The notes under the pieces: model-generated | Seen by the model: the letters and a program-made list of their open reading frames with translations, nothing else | What the model was told of the DNA's origin: nothing | The model's database searches: none | Assembly: GCF_003478445.1 (NCBI RefSeq) | Contig: NZ_QUET01000013.1 | Coordinates: forward strand, 1-64,000 | DNA: 64,000 bases | Source of the DNA: Roseburia sp. AM59-24XD | GTDB taxonomy: Bacteria; Bacillota; Clostridia; Lachnospirales; Lachnospiraceae | Direction of reading: 5' to 3' | In this document: positions 35,538-43,059 of the stretch, in pieces | Layout: every line of letters begins with the position of its first letter | How positions within the stretch are numbered: the first letter of the stretch is position 1 | Translations under genes and position numbers: made by a program

Positions 35538-35915
35538 ATGAAGAACGTAATCAGTACAGATAAGGCGCCGGCAGCAATCGGACCATATTCACAGGCAATC
35601 GAGGTAAATGGTCTTGTGTACACATCAGGAGTGATCCCTGTAAATCCTGCAACCGGAGAGATTGTTGGTTCAACAGCAGCAGAGCAGGCGGATCAGGCAA
35701 TCGGCAATCTGAAAAATCTTGTCGAGGCAGCAGGAAGCTCTATGGACAAGGTGATCAAAACAGTGGTATTCATCAAGAACATGGATGATTTCGGAAAGAT
35801 CAACGAAGTATACGGAAAATATTTCCCGGAGCCATATCCGGCACGCTCCTGCGTAGAGGTAGCACGCCTGCCGAAGGATGTGTTGATTGAGATCGAGGCA
35901 ATTGCAGCAAAATAA
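35538..35915 (+). CDS. ridA: RidA-family enamine/imine deaminase
   Basis: About 125 residues of the YjgF/YER057c/UK114 family. RidA hydrolyses reactive 2-aminoacrylate-type enamines released by PLP enzymes such as serine/threonine dehydratase. Family features are APAAIGPYSQAIEVNGLVYTS-like N-terminus, FGKINEVYGKYF, and the catalytic Arg in PARSCVEVARLPKD. ATG 35538 follows GGAGGATAAG by 6 nt; an earlier in-frame ATG at 35517 has no ribosome site. It stands alone with its own promoter and terminator. Confidence 0.95.
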   Translation: MKNVISTDKAPAAIGPYSQAIEVNGLVYTSGVIPVNPATGEIVGSTAAEQADQAIGNLKNLVEAAGSSMDKVIKTVVFIKNMDDFGKINEVYGKYFPEPYPARSCVEVARLPKDVLIEIEAIAAK

Positions 35916-35947
35916 TTCATTTAAGCTTCAATACAAACAGACTCCTG

Positions 35948-35990
35948 AGGGTGTCGGAAATGATACGATTTTCCGGCATCCTTTTTTGTT
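35948..35990 (+). terminator. Terminator after ridA
   Basis: A stem of about 12 bp with one G-T/G-C irregularity (GGGTGTCGGAAA pairing with TTTTCCGGCATCC) followed by TTTTTTGTT. Confidence 0.85.
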
Positions 35991-36025
35991 CCGGTATAGG
36001 AAAATGCTCGTAACGTGGTGGAATG

Positions 36026-36080
36026 CCAACGAGAATTGCGAAGCAATTCTTGGAGGGCAAAACGCTGGTTTTGCCCTTTT
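36026..36080 (+). repeat. Two tandem intergenic hairpins, the second terminator-like
   Basis: First hairpin: AGAATTGC (36032-36039), loop GAA, GCAATTCT (36043-36050), with CCAA/TTGG extending the stem. Second hairpin directly after: AGGGCAAAAC (36054-36063), loop GCTG, GTTTTGCCCT (36068-36077), then TTT. The pair looks like a small repeated intergenic element. It may back up the ridA terminator. Confidence 0.6.
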
Positions 36081-36114
36081 GTCCCTGCATATATGAGGAG
36101 AGCGGGAAGCTTAA

Positions 36115-36364
36115 TGTGGATAAGAATAATGAATTGTCAGACAATTTGTGGATAAAAAAGACAATTTGTTTTCGAAAAAAATGATTGACAATGGATATAT
36201 TGTACATATTGCACAAACAAACGAGTTTATATTAGTAGAAATGTCAAAGATAAGAGATAAATGTGAATAGTTATCCACATTTTGTGGAAGGAAAATATGT
36301 GGAAAAATGGAGTTATTCACGAAGTTATCCACATTGTCCACAATTTTTACCCATTTTTTACACA
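36115..36364. promoter_or_regulatory. DnaA-box cluster beside an AT-rich tract
   Basis: Four perfect DnaA boxes TTATCCACA occur in 219 bp: 36115-36123 and 36147-36155 (minus strand), 36271-36279 and 36325-36333 (plus strand). Near-matches lie between and after them, for example 36262-36270 (head to head with the third box), 36298-36306, 36313-36321, 36334-36342 and 36356-36364. An AT-rich tract with A and T runs continues to about 36440. This is the layout of a DnaA-binding region. dnaA and dnaN are absent and gene direction does not change here, so it is more likely a DnaA titration or regulatory cluster than the chromosomal origin. Confidence 0.75.
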
Positions 36365-36509
36365 AAAAAATAGTTGTCAACAAGAAAATTTGTTTTGTGA
36401 AAAAGGATAAAAATATAAAAAACAGAAAAATATCTTGACAGACAAATTGTGTGACAATTAAACGATGATCCCCTTTAATATTCAAACTTCTCTTCCGGAA
36501 AGTATGTAC

Positions 36510-36984
36510 ATGCCGGTCATATTTCTTATGATCAGGATATATCATTATGATTTTTGCCATTGAAGTTTAACTGTTCTGGAAGGCTGTGTTTGAAAATTGA
36601 CGCAGATCGTTAGGTTTTCTGAAAAATCTTTGCTTTGCAATGTTTCGATGAAATACGTGTCTGGACGACTGAGCCTCCTGGGTGGGTTCAGTTATTTCAG
36701 CGGGCACGCTCCCGCTACACTGCGCTACGCAGCACTACATAGCACCTTAAACAACAAGGTGCAAGTAGTGGCGAGCGCAAGTGCCCTTTGAAACATCTGA
36801 ATCCCACCCTGAGGCGAGTACGGGAAGACACGTTCATCAAACATCGAAACAGCAAAGCATTTAGATTTTTCGAAAACCGTAGAACGACAAGATAATTTTC
36901 AAACACAGCCTTCCAGAGCTTTAAAATATTGAAAAGGCAAAAATCATATTCAAAATTGTTCGTCATAAGAAATATGATCGGCAT
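36510..36984. repeat. 475-bp palindromic intergenic element
   Basis: The left part (36510-36748) and right part (36756-36984) are inverted copies of each other around a 7-nt loop near 36752. A perfect 24-bp inverted pair lies at 36575-36598 and 36894-36917; the outer ends (36510-36530 with 36964-36984) match with one difference; the centre is the stem GCACCTT/AAGGTGC flanked by CACTAC/GTAGTG. Between these anchors the arms match imperfectly but in register. No convincing gene lies inside. No target-site duplication is obvious. A part-copy is at 1-166, so it is a dispersed repeat. Confidence 0.85.
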
Positions 36985-37045
36985 CGGCGATACGTTATTG
37001 AGAGAGAAGTTCGAATATGCTTTTGTGCAATTTGTTCATTTTTGC

Positions 37046-37074
37046 TTGCAAATTGCGGGGTAGTGTAGTATAAT
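37046..37074 (+). promoter_or_regulatory. hpf promoter
   Basis: TTGCAA (37046-37051), a 17-bp spacer and TATAAT (37069-37074), about 35 bp before the hpf start. Confidence 0.8.
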
Positions 37075-37109
37075 ATAACCATTCTAAACAGTAAAGGAGT
37101 TGGGGACTT

Positions 37110-37637
37110 ATGCAGTATATTATCAGTGGTAAGAACATCGACGTAACAGAAGGATTGAAGGCTGCCGTTCAGGACAAGCTCGGCAAGCTGGAGAGATATT
37201 TCACACCAGAGACAGAAGTTCATGTGACCCTGAGTGTAGAGAAGGAGAGACAGAAGATAGAGATTACCATCCCAATGAAAGGCAATATCGTCAGAGCAGA
37301 GCAGGTCAGCGATGATATGTATGTATCTATTGATCTTGTAGAAGAGATTATTGAGCGTCAGCTCCGTAAATATAAGAACAAGATTGTCGATCAGCAGCAG
37401 TCAGCAGTCAGCCTGAGCAAGGCATTTGTAGAAGAGGATATTGAGGATGACGAGGAGATCAAGATTATCCGCTCCAAGAGATTTGCCATGAAGCCGATGG
37501 AGGCTGAGGAGGCATGTCTGCAGATGGAGCTTCTCGGACACAGTTTCTATGTATTCCGCAATGCTTCTACAGACGAGGTGAATGTTGTATATAAGAGAAA
37601 AGGTAATACATATGGTCTGATCGAGCCGGAGTTCTAG
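37110..37637 (+). CDS. hpf: Long-form ribosome hibernation promoting factor
   Basis: 175 residues. The N-terminal half (about 1-100, MQYIISGKNIDVTEGLKAAV) is the HPF/RaiA fold that occupies the decoding channel of idle ribosomes; the C-terminal half (about 118-173, IIRSKRFAMKPMEAEEACLQ, then VVYKRKGNTYGLIEP) is the dimerisation domain that pairs 70S ribosomes into 100S particles. This two-domain long form is the Firmicutes type. AAAGGAG precedes ATG 37110 by about 10 nt. It has its own promoter and a strong terminator, and lies just before secA as in Bacillus. Confidence 0.95.
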   Translation: MQYIISGKNIDVTEGLKAAVQDKLGKLERYFTPETEVHVTLSVEKERQKIEITIPMKGNIVRAEQVSDDMYVSIDLVEEIIERQLRKYKNKIVDQQQSAVSLSKAFVEEDIEDDEEIKIIRSKRFAMKPMEAEEACLQMELLGHSFYVFRNASTDEVNVVYKRKGNTYGLIEPEF

Positions 37638-37687
37638 ACGATGGTGATATAAGAAAGGTATTATACAGTGGGGTGTATGATATACAG

Positions 37688-37719
37688 ACGGGTATCCGGG
37701 AGGGATACCCGTTTTTTTT
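37688..37719 (+). terminator. Terminator after hpf
   Basis: A perfect 10-bp stem (ACGGGTATCC, loop GGGAG, GGATACCCGT) followed by a run of eight T. Confidence 0.95.
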
Positions 37720-37760
37720 GTGGCTGCAGAATGCTTCAGCGCCGTGTCGTAAAATAAAAG

Positions 37761-37789
37761 TTGCTTATAAATGTGAAAAATGCTATACT
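37761..37789 (+). promoter_or_regulatory. secA promoter
   Basis: TTGCTT (37761-37766), a 17-bp spacer and TATACT (37784-37789) with an extended -10 TG at 37781-37782. It lies about 75 bp before secA. Confidence 0.8.
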
Positions 37790-37866
37790 TGAGTGTAATT
37801 TCGGAATTATCTGAAATTATATTTTCCTGCGATCAGGAGCAGGTATTGGAAAGGTAAGGTTATAAT

Positions 37867-40431
37867 ATGAGCTTATTTACAAAGATTTTTGGCACTCATA
37901 GCCAGCACGAGCTGAAACGAATTACACCGATTGTAGATAAAATCGAAGCGTTAGCTCCTGAATATGAGGCGCTGAGCGATGAAGAACTGCAGGCAAAGAC
38001 TCCGGAGTTTAAGGAGAGACTGGCGAATGGCGAGACACTGGATGACATTCTGGTTGAGGCATTTGCGACAGTCAGAGAGGCTGCAACGCGTGTTTTAAAT
38101 ATGAGACATTATCGTGTACAGTTGATCGGTGGTGTGATCCTCCATCAGGGGCGTATCACAGAGATGCGTACCGGTGAAGGTAAGACACTGGTATCAACAC
38201 TTCCGGCATATTTGAATGCACTGGAGGGCAAGGGTGTTCATATTGTCACGGTCAATGATTATCTCGCAAAGCGTGATGCGGAGTGGATGGGAAAGGTACA
38301 TGAGTTCCTTGGTCTCACGGTCGGTGTGATCTTAAACTCCATGGATAATGATGAGAGACGTGACGCATACAACTGCGATATCACATATGCGACGAATAAC
38401 GAGCTTGGTTTTGACTATCTTCGTGATAACATGGTTGTTTATAAGAAGGATCTTGTACAGAGAGAGCTTCATTATGCGATTATCGATGAGGTCGATTCCG
38501 TATTGATCGATGAGGCTCGTACGCCGTTGATCATTTCCGGACAGAGCGGAAAGTCCACAAAGCTTTATGAAGCATGTGATATTTTTGTGAAGCAGCTGAC
38601 CAGAGGTACCCGCAAGGAGCTTTCCAAGATGGATATCCTGATGGCAGAGGATGAGCAGGAGACCGGTGATTACGTTGTTGATGAGAAGGAGAAGAATGCG
38701 AACCTCACAGAAGAGGGTGTCCGCAAGGCGGAGCGTTTCTTTGGTGTTGATAATCTGGCAGATCCGGACAATCTGGAGCTGCAGCACAATATCAACCTTG
38801 CACTGCGTGCACATTCTCTGATGGCAAGAGATAAGGACTATGTAGTAAAGGATGATGAGGTACTAATCGTCGATGAGTTTACCGGACGTATTATGCCGGG
38901 ACGTCGTTTCTCTGATGGTCTGCATCAGGCAATTGAGGCGAAGGAGCATGTGAAGGTGAAGCGTGAGAGTAAGACGCTCGCTACGATCACATTCCAGAAC
39001 TTCTTTAATAAATATGAGAAGAAGTCCGGTATGACCGGTACTGCATTGACAGAGGAGAAGGAGTTCCGTGATATTTACGGTATGGACGTTATTGAGGTTC
39101 CAACCAATCTTCCGATTGCCCGTATTGACTATGATGATGCGGTTTATAAGACCAAGAAGGATAAATTCAATGCAGTTGTTGCTGATATTGTACAGGCACA
39201 TGAGAAGGGACAGCCTGTTCTGGTGGGTACGATCACGATCGATACCTCAGAGATGCTCAGTCAGATGCTTCAGAAGAAGGGAATCCCGCACAAGGTATTA
39301 AATGCGAAGTTCCATGAGCTCGAGGCAGAGATTATCGCTGATGCCGGACAGATGGGCGCTGTAACGATCGCAACAAACATGGCAGGTCGTGGTACAGATA
39401 TTAAGCTTGGCGAGGGTGTAAAGGAGCTCGGTGGTCTTAAGATCATCGGTACAGAGCGTCATGAGTCCCGCCGTATTGATAACCAGCTTCGTGGTCGTGC
39501 AGGTCGTCAGGGAGATCCGGGTGAGTCCCGTTTCTATATTTCTCTTGAGGATGATCTGATGCGTCTGTTCGGTTCCGATCGTATCAAGGGGCTGTTTGAT
39601 GCAATGCCGGACGGTGAGCAGGTAGAACATAAAATGCTTTCCAGTGCGATCGAGAGTGCACAGAAGAAGATCGAGGGTAACAACTTCGGTATTCGTAAGA
39701 ATCTGTTAGAGTTTGATCAGGTCAATAATGAGCAGAGAGAAGTCATCTACAAGGAGCGCCGTATGGTTCTGGATGGCGAGAATATGCGTGATACGATCCT
39801 GAGCATGTTAAAGGAGCAGGTGGAGAAGCTTGTCAGCCATGTGATCGGTGAAGAACAGAGTGCAGAGGACTGGGATATCGATGAGCTGAATAATGTGCTT
39901 CTGCCGGTTGTTCCGCTTAAGAGAATTGAGCTGACAGAGGAGCAGAAGAAGCATGGTACAAAGGCTGAGCTGATCGAACAGCTTCAGGAAGAGGCTGTTA
40001 AGGTATATGAGGCGAAGGAGGCTGAGTTCCCTGAGCCGGAGCAGTTCAGAGAGGTAGAGCGTGTTATCCTGTTAAAGGTTATTGACCGCAAGTGGATGGA
40101 TCATATTGATGATATGGATCAGCTTCGTCAGGGTATCGGTCTCCAGGCATATGGACAGAGAGATCCTGTTGTTGAGTATAAGTTTGCCGGTTTTGATATG
40201 TTCGATGCGATGATTGATTCTATTGCAGAGGAGACGATCAAGGTTCTGACTCATATCAAGATTGAGCAGAAGGTTGAGAGAGAACAGGTTGCCAAGGCGA
40301 CAGGAACCAATAAGGATGAGTCTGTTGCGAAGGCTCCGAAGAAGAGAACAAGTAAGAAGATCCAGCCAAATGATCCGTGTCCGTGTGGAAGCGGTAAGAA
40401 GTATAAACAGTGTTGTGGCAGAAAATATTAA
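37867..40431 (+). CDS. secA: Protein translocase ATPase SecA
   Basis: Motor of Sec-dependent export, 854 residues. Walker A is [12 protein letters not shown] (Met100 onward), Walker [19 protein letters not shown], and the second helicase domain has [16 protein letters not shown] and [17 protein letters not shown]. The C-terminal zinc motif [18 protein letters not shown], which binds SecB or lipids elsewhere, is complete. AAAGGTAAGG lies before ATG 37867. prfB follows about 100 bp downstream, the conserved Firmicutes order hpf-secA-prfB. Confidence 0.98.
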   Translation: MSLFTKIFGTHSQHELKRITPIVDKIEALAPEYEALSDEELQAKTPEFKERLANGETLDDILVEAFATVREAATRVLNMRHYRVQLIGGVILHQGRITEMRTGEGKTLVSTLPAYLNALEGKGVHIVTVNDYLAKRDAEWMGKVHEFLGLTVGVILNSMDNDERRDAYNCDITYATNNELGFDYLRDNMVVYKKDLVQRELHYAIIDEVDSVLIDEARTPLIISGQSGKSTKLYEACDIFVKQLTRGTRKELSKMDILMAEDEQETGDYVVDEKEKNANLTEEGVRKAERFFGVDNLADPDNLELQHNINLALRAHSLMARDKDYVVKDDEVLIVDEFTGRIMPGRRFSDGLHQAIEAKEHVKVKRESKTLATITFQNFFNKYEKKSGMTGTALTEEKEFRDIYGMDVIEVPTNLPIARIDYDDAVYKTKKDKFNAVVADIVQAHEKGQPVLVGTITIDTSEMLSQMLQKKGIPHKVLNAKFHELEAEIIADAGQMGAVTIATNMAGRGTDIKLGEGVKELGGLKIIGTERHESRRIDNQLRGRAGRQGDPGESRFYISLEDDLMRLFGSDRIKGLFDAMPDGEQVEHKMLSSAIESAQKKIEGNNFGIRKNLLEFDQVNNEQREVIYKERRMVLDGENMRDTILSMLKEQVEKLVSHVIGEEQSAEDWDIDELNNVLLPVVPLKRIELTEEQKKHGTKAELIEQLQEEAVKVYEAKEAEFPEPEQFREVERVILLKVIDRKWMDHIDDMDQLRQGIGLQAYGQRDPVVEYKFAGFDMFDAMIDSIAEETIKVLTHIKIEQKVEREQVAKATGTNKDESVAKAPKKRTSKKIQPNDPCPCGSGKKYKQCCGRKY

Positions 40432-40531
40432 TGACACAGCGATAAGGATAGAGAGATAATATGATACAGGGGCAAATGACTTTTGCCTCCAACATCATAA
40501 TATTTTAAAGGGAAAGAAAGAGGTGAATAAG

Positions 40532-41645
40532 ATGGTTGAGTTTGATGCGATCAAACAGTCCCTGGCAAATTATGCCCAGCCATTGTTAGAGATGGGGGAT
40601 TCACTTTGACCTGGCTAACAAAAAAGACCGGGTTGAAGAGCTGGATAAGACAATGGAAGAACCGGGATTTTGGGATAATCCCGAGAAGTCTACAGCGATA
40701 GTACAGGAAAGTAAGCATCTGAAGGATGTGATCGAGCGCTACGAGAAGCTCTGTGCAGACAGGGAAGACATGCTGATGCTTATTGAGATCGCAGAGGAAG
40801 AGAACGATACGGATATGGTTCCGGAGGTGCAGGAGAGCTATGAGGAATTCTGCAAGGAATATGAAGCCATCCGTATTGAGACGCTTCTGTGCGGAGAATA
40901 CGACAAGGATAATGCCATCCTGACGCTTCATGCAGGTGCCGGCGGCACCGAGAGTTGCGATTGGGCGAGCATGCTGTGCCGTATGTATCAGCGATGGGCT
41001 GAGAAAAGAGGCTTTCAGGTTGAGATGCTCGATTTTCTGGATGGTGACGAGGCGGGTTACAAGTCTGTTACTTTGCAGATCAATGGTGAGAATGCTTACG
41101 GTTATTTGAAATCGGAGCATGGCGTTCACAGATTGGTCCGTATCTCGCCGTTTAATGCGGCAGGAAAGCGTCAGACCTCATTCGTGTCCTGCGATGTTAT
41201 GCCGGATATTGAGGAGGATCTTGACATTGAGATCGCAGACGATGATATCCGTATCGACACATACCGCTCCAGCGGTGCCGGCGGACAGCATATTAATAAG
41301 ACGTCATCGGCAATCCGTATCACGCATTATCCGACCGGTATCGTGGTACAGTGTCAGAATGAGCGCTCCCAGCATATGAACAAGGATAAAGCAATGCAGA
41401 TGCTGAAAGCAAAGCTGTTTATCTTAAAGCAGCAGGAGCAGCAGGAAAAGGCAAACGGTATCCGCGGCGAGTCAAAAGAGATCGGCTGGGGAAGCCAGAT
41501 CCGCTCATATGTAATGCAGCCATATACAATGGTAAAGGATCACAGAACGAACGAAGAAATATCCAATGTGCAGGGTGTGATGGACGGTAATATTGATCCG
41601 TTTATCAATGCATATCTTGCATGGATCACAAAAACAAATCACTAA
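40532..41645 (+). CDS. prfB: Peptide chain release factor 2, with programmed +1 frameshift
   Basis: Terminates translation at UGA and UAA. A first frame of 25 codons begins at ATG 40532 (GAGGTGA 7 nt upstream) and stops at TGA 40607-40609 in CTT TGA C. A +1 slip at CTT continues in frame from GAC 40608 to the stop at 41645, giving about 370 residues. An internal Shine-Dalgarno-like ATGGGGG lies before the slip, 5 nt from CTT rather than the usual 3. The stop-recognition SPF motif is in VRISPFNAAG and the catalytic GGQ in SSGAGGQHINKTSS. Low RF2 favours the slip, so the gene regulates itself; the in-frame TGA is not a defect. Confidence 0.96.
40595..40610 (+). promoter_or_regulatory. RF2 autoregulatory frameshift site
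   Basis: GGGGG, five bases (ATTCA), then CTTTGAC. The usual site is AGGGGG, three bases, CTTTGAC. The stop and slippery codon are conserved; the spacer is two bases longer than usual. Confidence 0.8.
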
Positions 41646-41667
41646 GACAAATGGATGGAGGACGATC

Positions 41668-42894
41668 ATGGTAAAAGTAGGAGTATTAGGTTATGGAACA
41701 GTAGGCTCTGGAGTAGTGGAGATCCTTGATAAGAATAAGGACATCATTGCAAAGAGAGTTGGCAAGGATGTCTCAGTAAAGTATGTACTGGATCTGCGCG
41801 ACTTCCCGGGAGACCCGGTTGAAAAGGTACTGGTACATGATTTTGAGATCATTGCAAATGACCCGGAGATTTCTATTGTTGTAGAAACCATGGGAGGAGT
41901 TCACCCTGCCTATGAATTTGTCAGAAAATGTCTGGAGAACGGCAAGAGCGTATGTACCTCCAATAAAGCACTGGTGGCAGCATATGGTCCGGAGCTTTTA
42001 GCACTGGCAGAGGAAAAGAACATCAACTTCCTCTTTGAGGCAAGTGTAGGCGGTGGTATTCCGATCATCCGCCCATTAAAGACATCCCTTGCACCGGATG
42101 AGATCCTCGAGATCTCCGGTATCTTAAACGGAACAACGAACTATATTCTGACAGAGATGACAGAGAAAGGCTCGGATTTTGATTCCGTATTGAAGGATGC
42201 ACAGGACAAGGGATATGCTGAGAAGGATCCGACAGCTGATGTGGAGGGATATGATGCATGTCGTAAGATTGCGATCCTTACCTCTCTGGCATATGGTAAG
42301 CAGCTCGATTTCGAGGATATTTATACAGAGGGTATCACAAAGATCACAGACCGTGATATCGCATATGCAAAGAAGATGGGAGCAAAGGTGAAGATCTTTG
42401 GCTCCAGCAAGAAGGTTGGCGATAAGGTCAGTGCAATGGTTGCTCCACAGCTTATTTATCCGGAGCATCCGCTTTACAGCGTAGACGGCGTATTTAATGC
42501 GATCCTTGTAAAAGGAAATATGGTCGGAGATGTTATGTTCTACGGTCAGGGAGCAGGAAAGCTTGCAACTGCAAGTGCTGTTGTCTCTGATGTCATGGAT
42601 GCGGCAAAGCATGCAGGTGTCAATATCATTACACTTTGGGATGCAGAGAAGCTTGATCTGGTGGCAGCAGAGGATGCAAGAAATGTATTCTTTGTCCGTG
42701 TCAGCGGTATCAAAGCACAGAAGTCTGACAAGGTGAAGAAACTGTTTGGCAATGTCAAGATGGTTGATGCAGGATATGATGATGAGTTTGCGTTTGTTAC
42801 GGAAGAGATGAGCGAGGGCGAGTACCAGAAGGCTGCAGAGCAGCTGGAGGGTGTCATTAACAAGATCCGTGTTGATCAGACCGGTCTTGCATAA
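41668..42894 (+). CDS. hom: Homoserine dehydrogenase
   Basis: NAD(P)H-dependent reduction of aspartate semialdehyde to homoserine, the branch to threonine and methionine. About 408 residues. An N-terminal Rossmann motif GYGTVGSGVVEIL, the catalytic domain with TSNKALVAAYGPE, ASVGGGIPIIRPL and the substrate segment ADVEGYDACRK, and a C-terminal ACT-like region (about 335-405, FFVRVSGIKAQKSDKVK) for feedback control. ATGGAGG lies 6 nt before ATG 41668. No thr gene is next to it; it follows prfB closely (22 bp) and may be read through from it. No T-box leader is visible. Confidence 0.93.
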   Translation: MVKVGVLGYGTVGSGVVEILDKNKDIIAKRVGKDVSVKYVLDLRDFPGDPVEKVLVHDFEIIANDPEISIVVETMGGVHPAYEFVRKCLENGKSVCTSNKALVAAYGPELLALAEEKNINFLFEASVGGGIPIIRPLKTSLAPDEILEISGILNGTTNYILTEMTEKGSDFDSVLKDAQDKGYAEKDPTADVEGYDACRKIAILTSLAYGKQLDFEDIYTEGITKITDRDIAYAKKMGAKVKIFGSSKKVGDKVSAMVAPQLIYPEHPLYSVDGVFNAILVKGNMVGDVMFYGQGAGKLATASAVVSDVMDAAKHAGVNIITLWDAEKLDLVAAEDARNVFFVRVSGIKAQKSDKVKKLFGNVKMVDAGYDDEFAFVTEEMSEGEYQKAAEQLEGVINKIRVDQTGLA

Positions 42895-43017
42895 CAGACC
42901 TGCCTGCAGAAATTTGGAGACTGCATAACAGTGCAGCAATCTGCGGTGTCTACAGGGGATTTCCCTGAATTTAGCACCGTTACATATGTTGTCGCGTAAA
43001 AAAGGATAGAGAGTATG

Positions 43018-43046
43018 GAAAGCGACTGGAATCAGTCGCTTTCTTT
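43018..43046 (+). terminator. Hairpin terminator directly before tex
   Basis: A perfect 10-bp stem (GAAAGCGACT, loop GGAATC, AGTCGCTTTC) followed by TTTC, ending only a few bases before the tex ribosome binding site. It could terminate hom transcripts or act as an attenuator of tex. Confidence 0.65.
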
Positions 43047-43059
43047 CATGGAGATTAAA

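Noticed and set aside
36115..36440. Main chromosomal origin of replication
   Set aside because: dnaA and dnaN are not adjacent and genes on both sides run in the same direction, whereas gene direction normally diverges at an origin. Reported instead as a DnaA-box cluster.
36597..36791. A 64-codon open frame within the palindrome
   Set aside because: It follows the repeat sequence, has no ribosome site and shows no protein-like conservation.
36510..36984. Invertible promoter switch or insertion sequence
   Set aside because: The two arms are separated by only 7 nt, so there is no segment between them to invert, and there is no transposase or invertase frame inside or beside it.
40532..40609. 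prfB as a pseudogene because of its early TGA
   Set aside because: CTTTGAC with an upstream G-rich site is the known RF2 programmed frameshift; the rest of the gene is intact.
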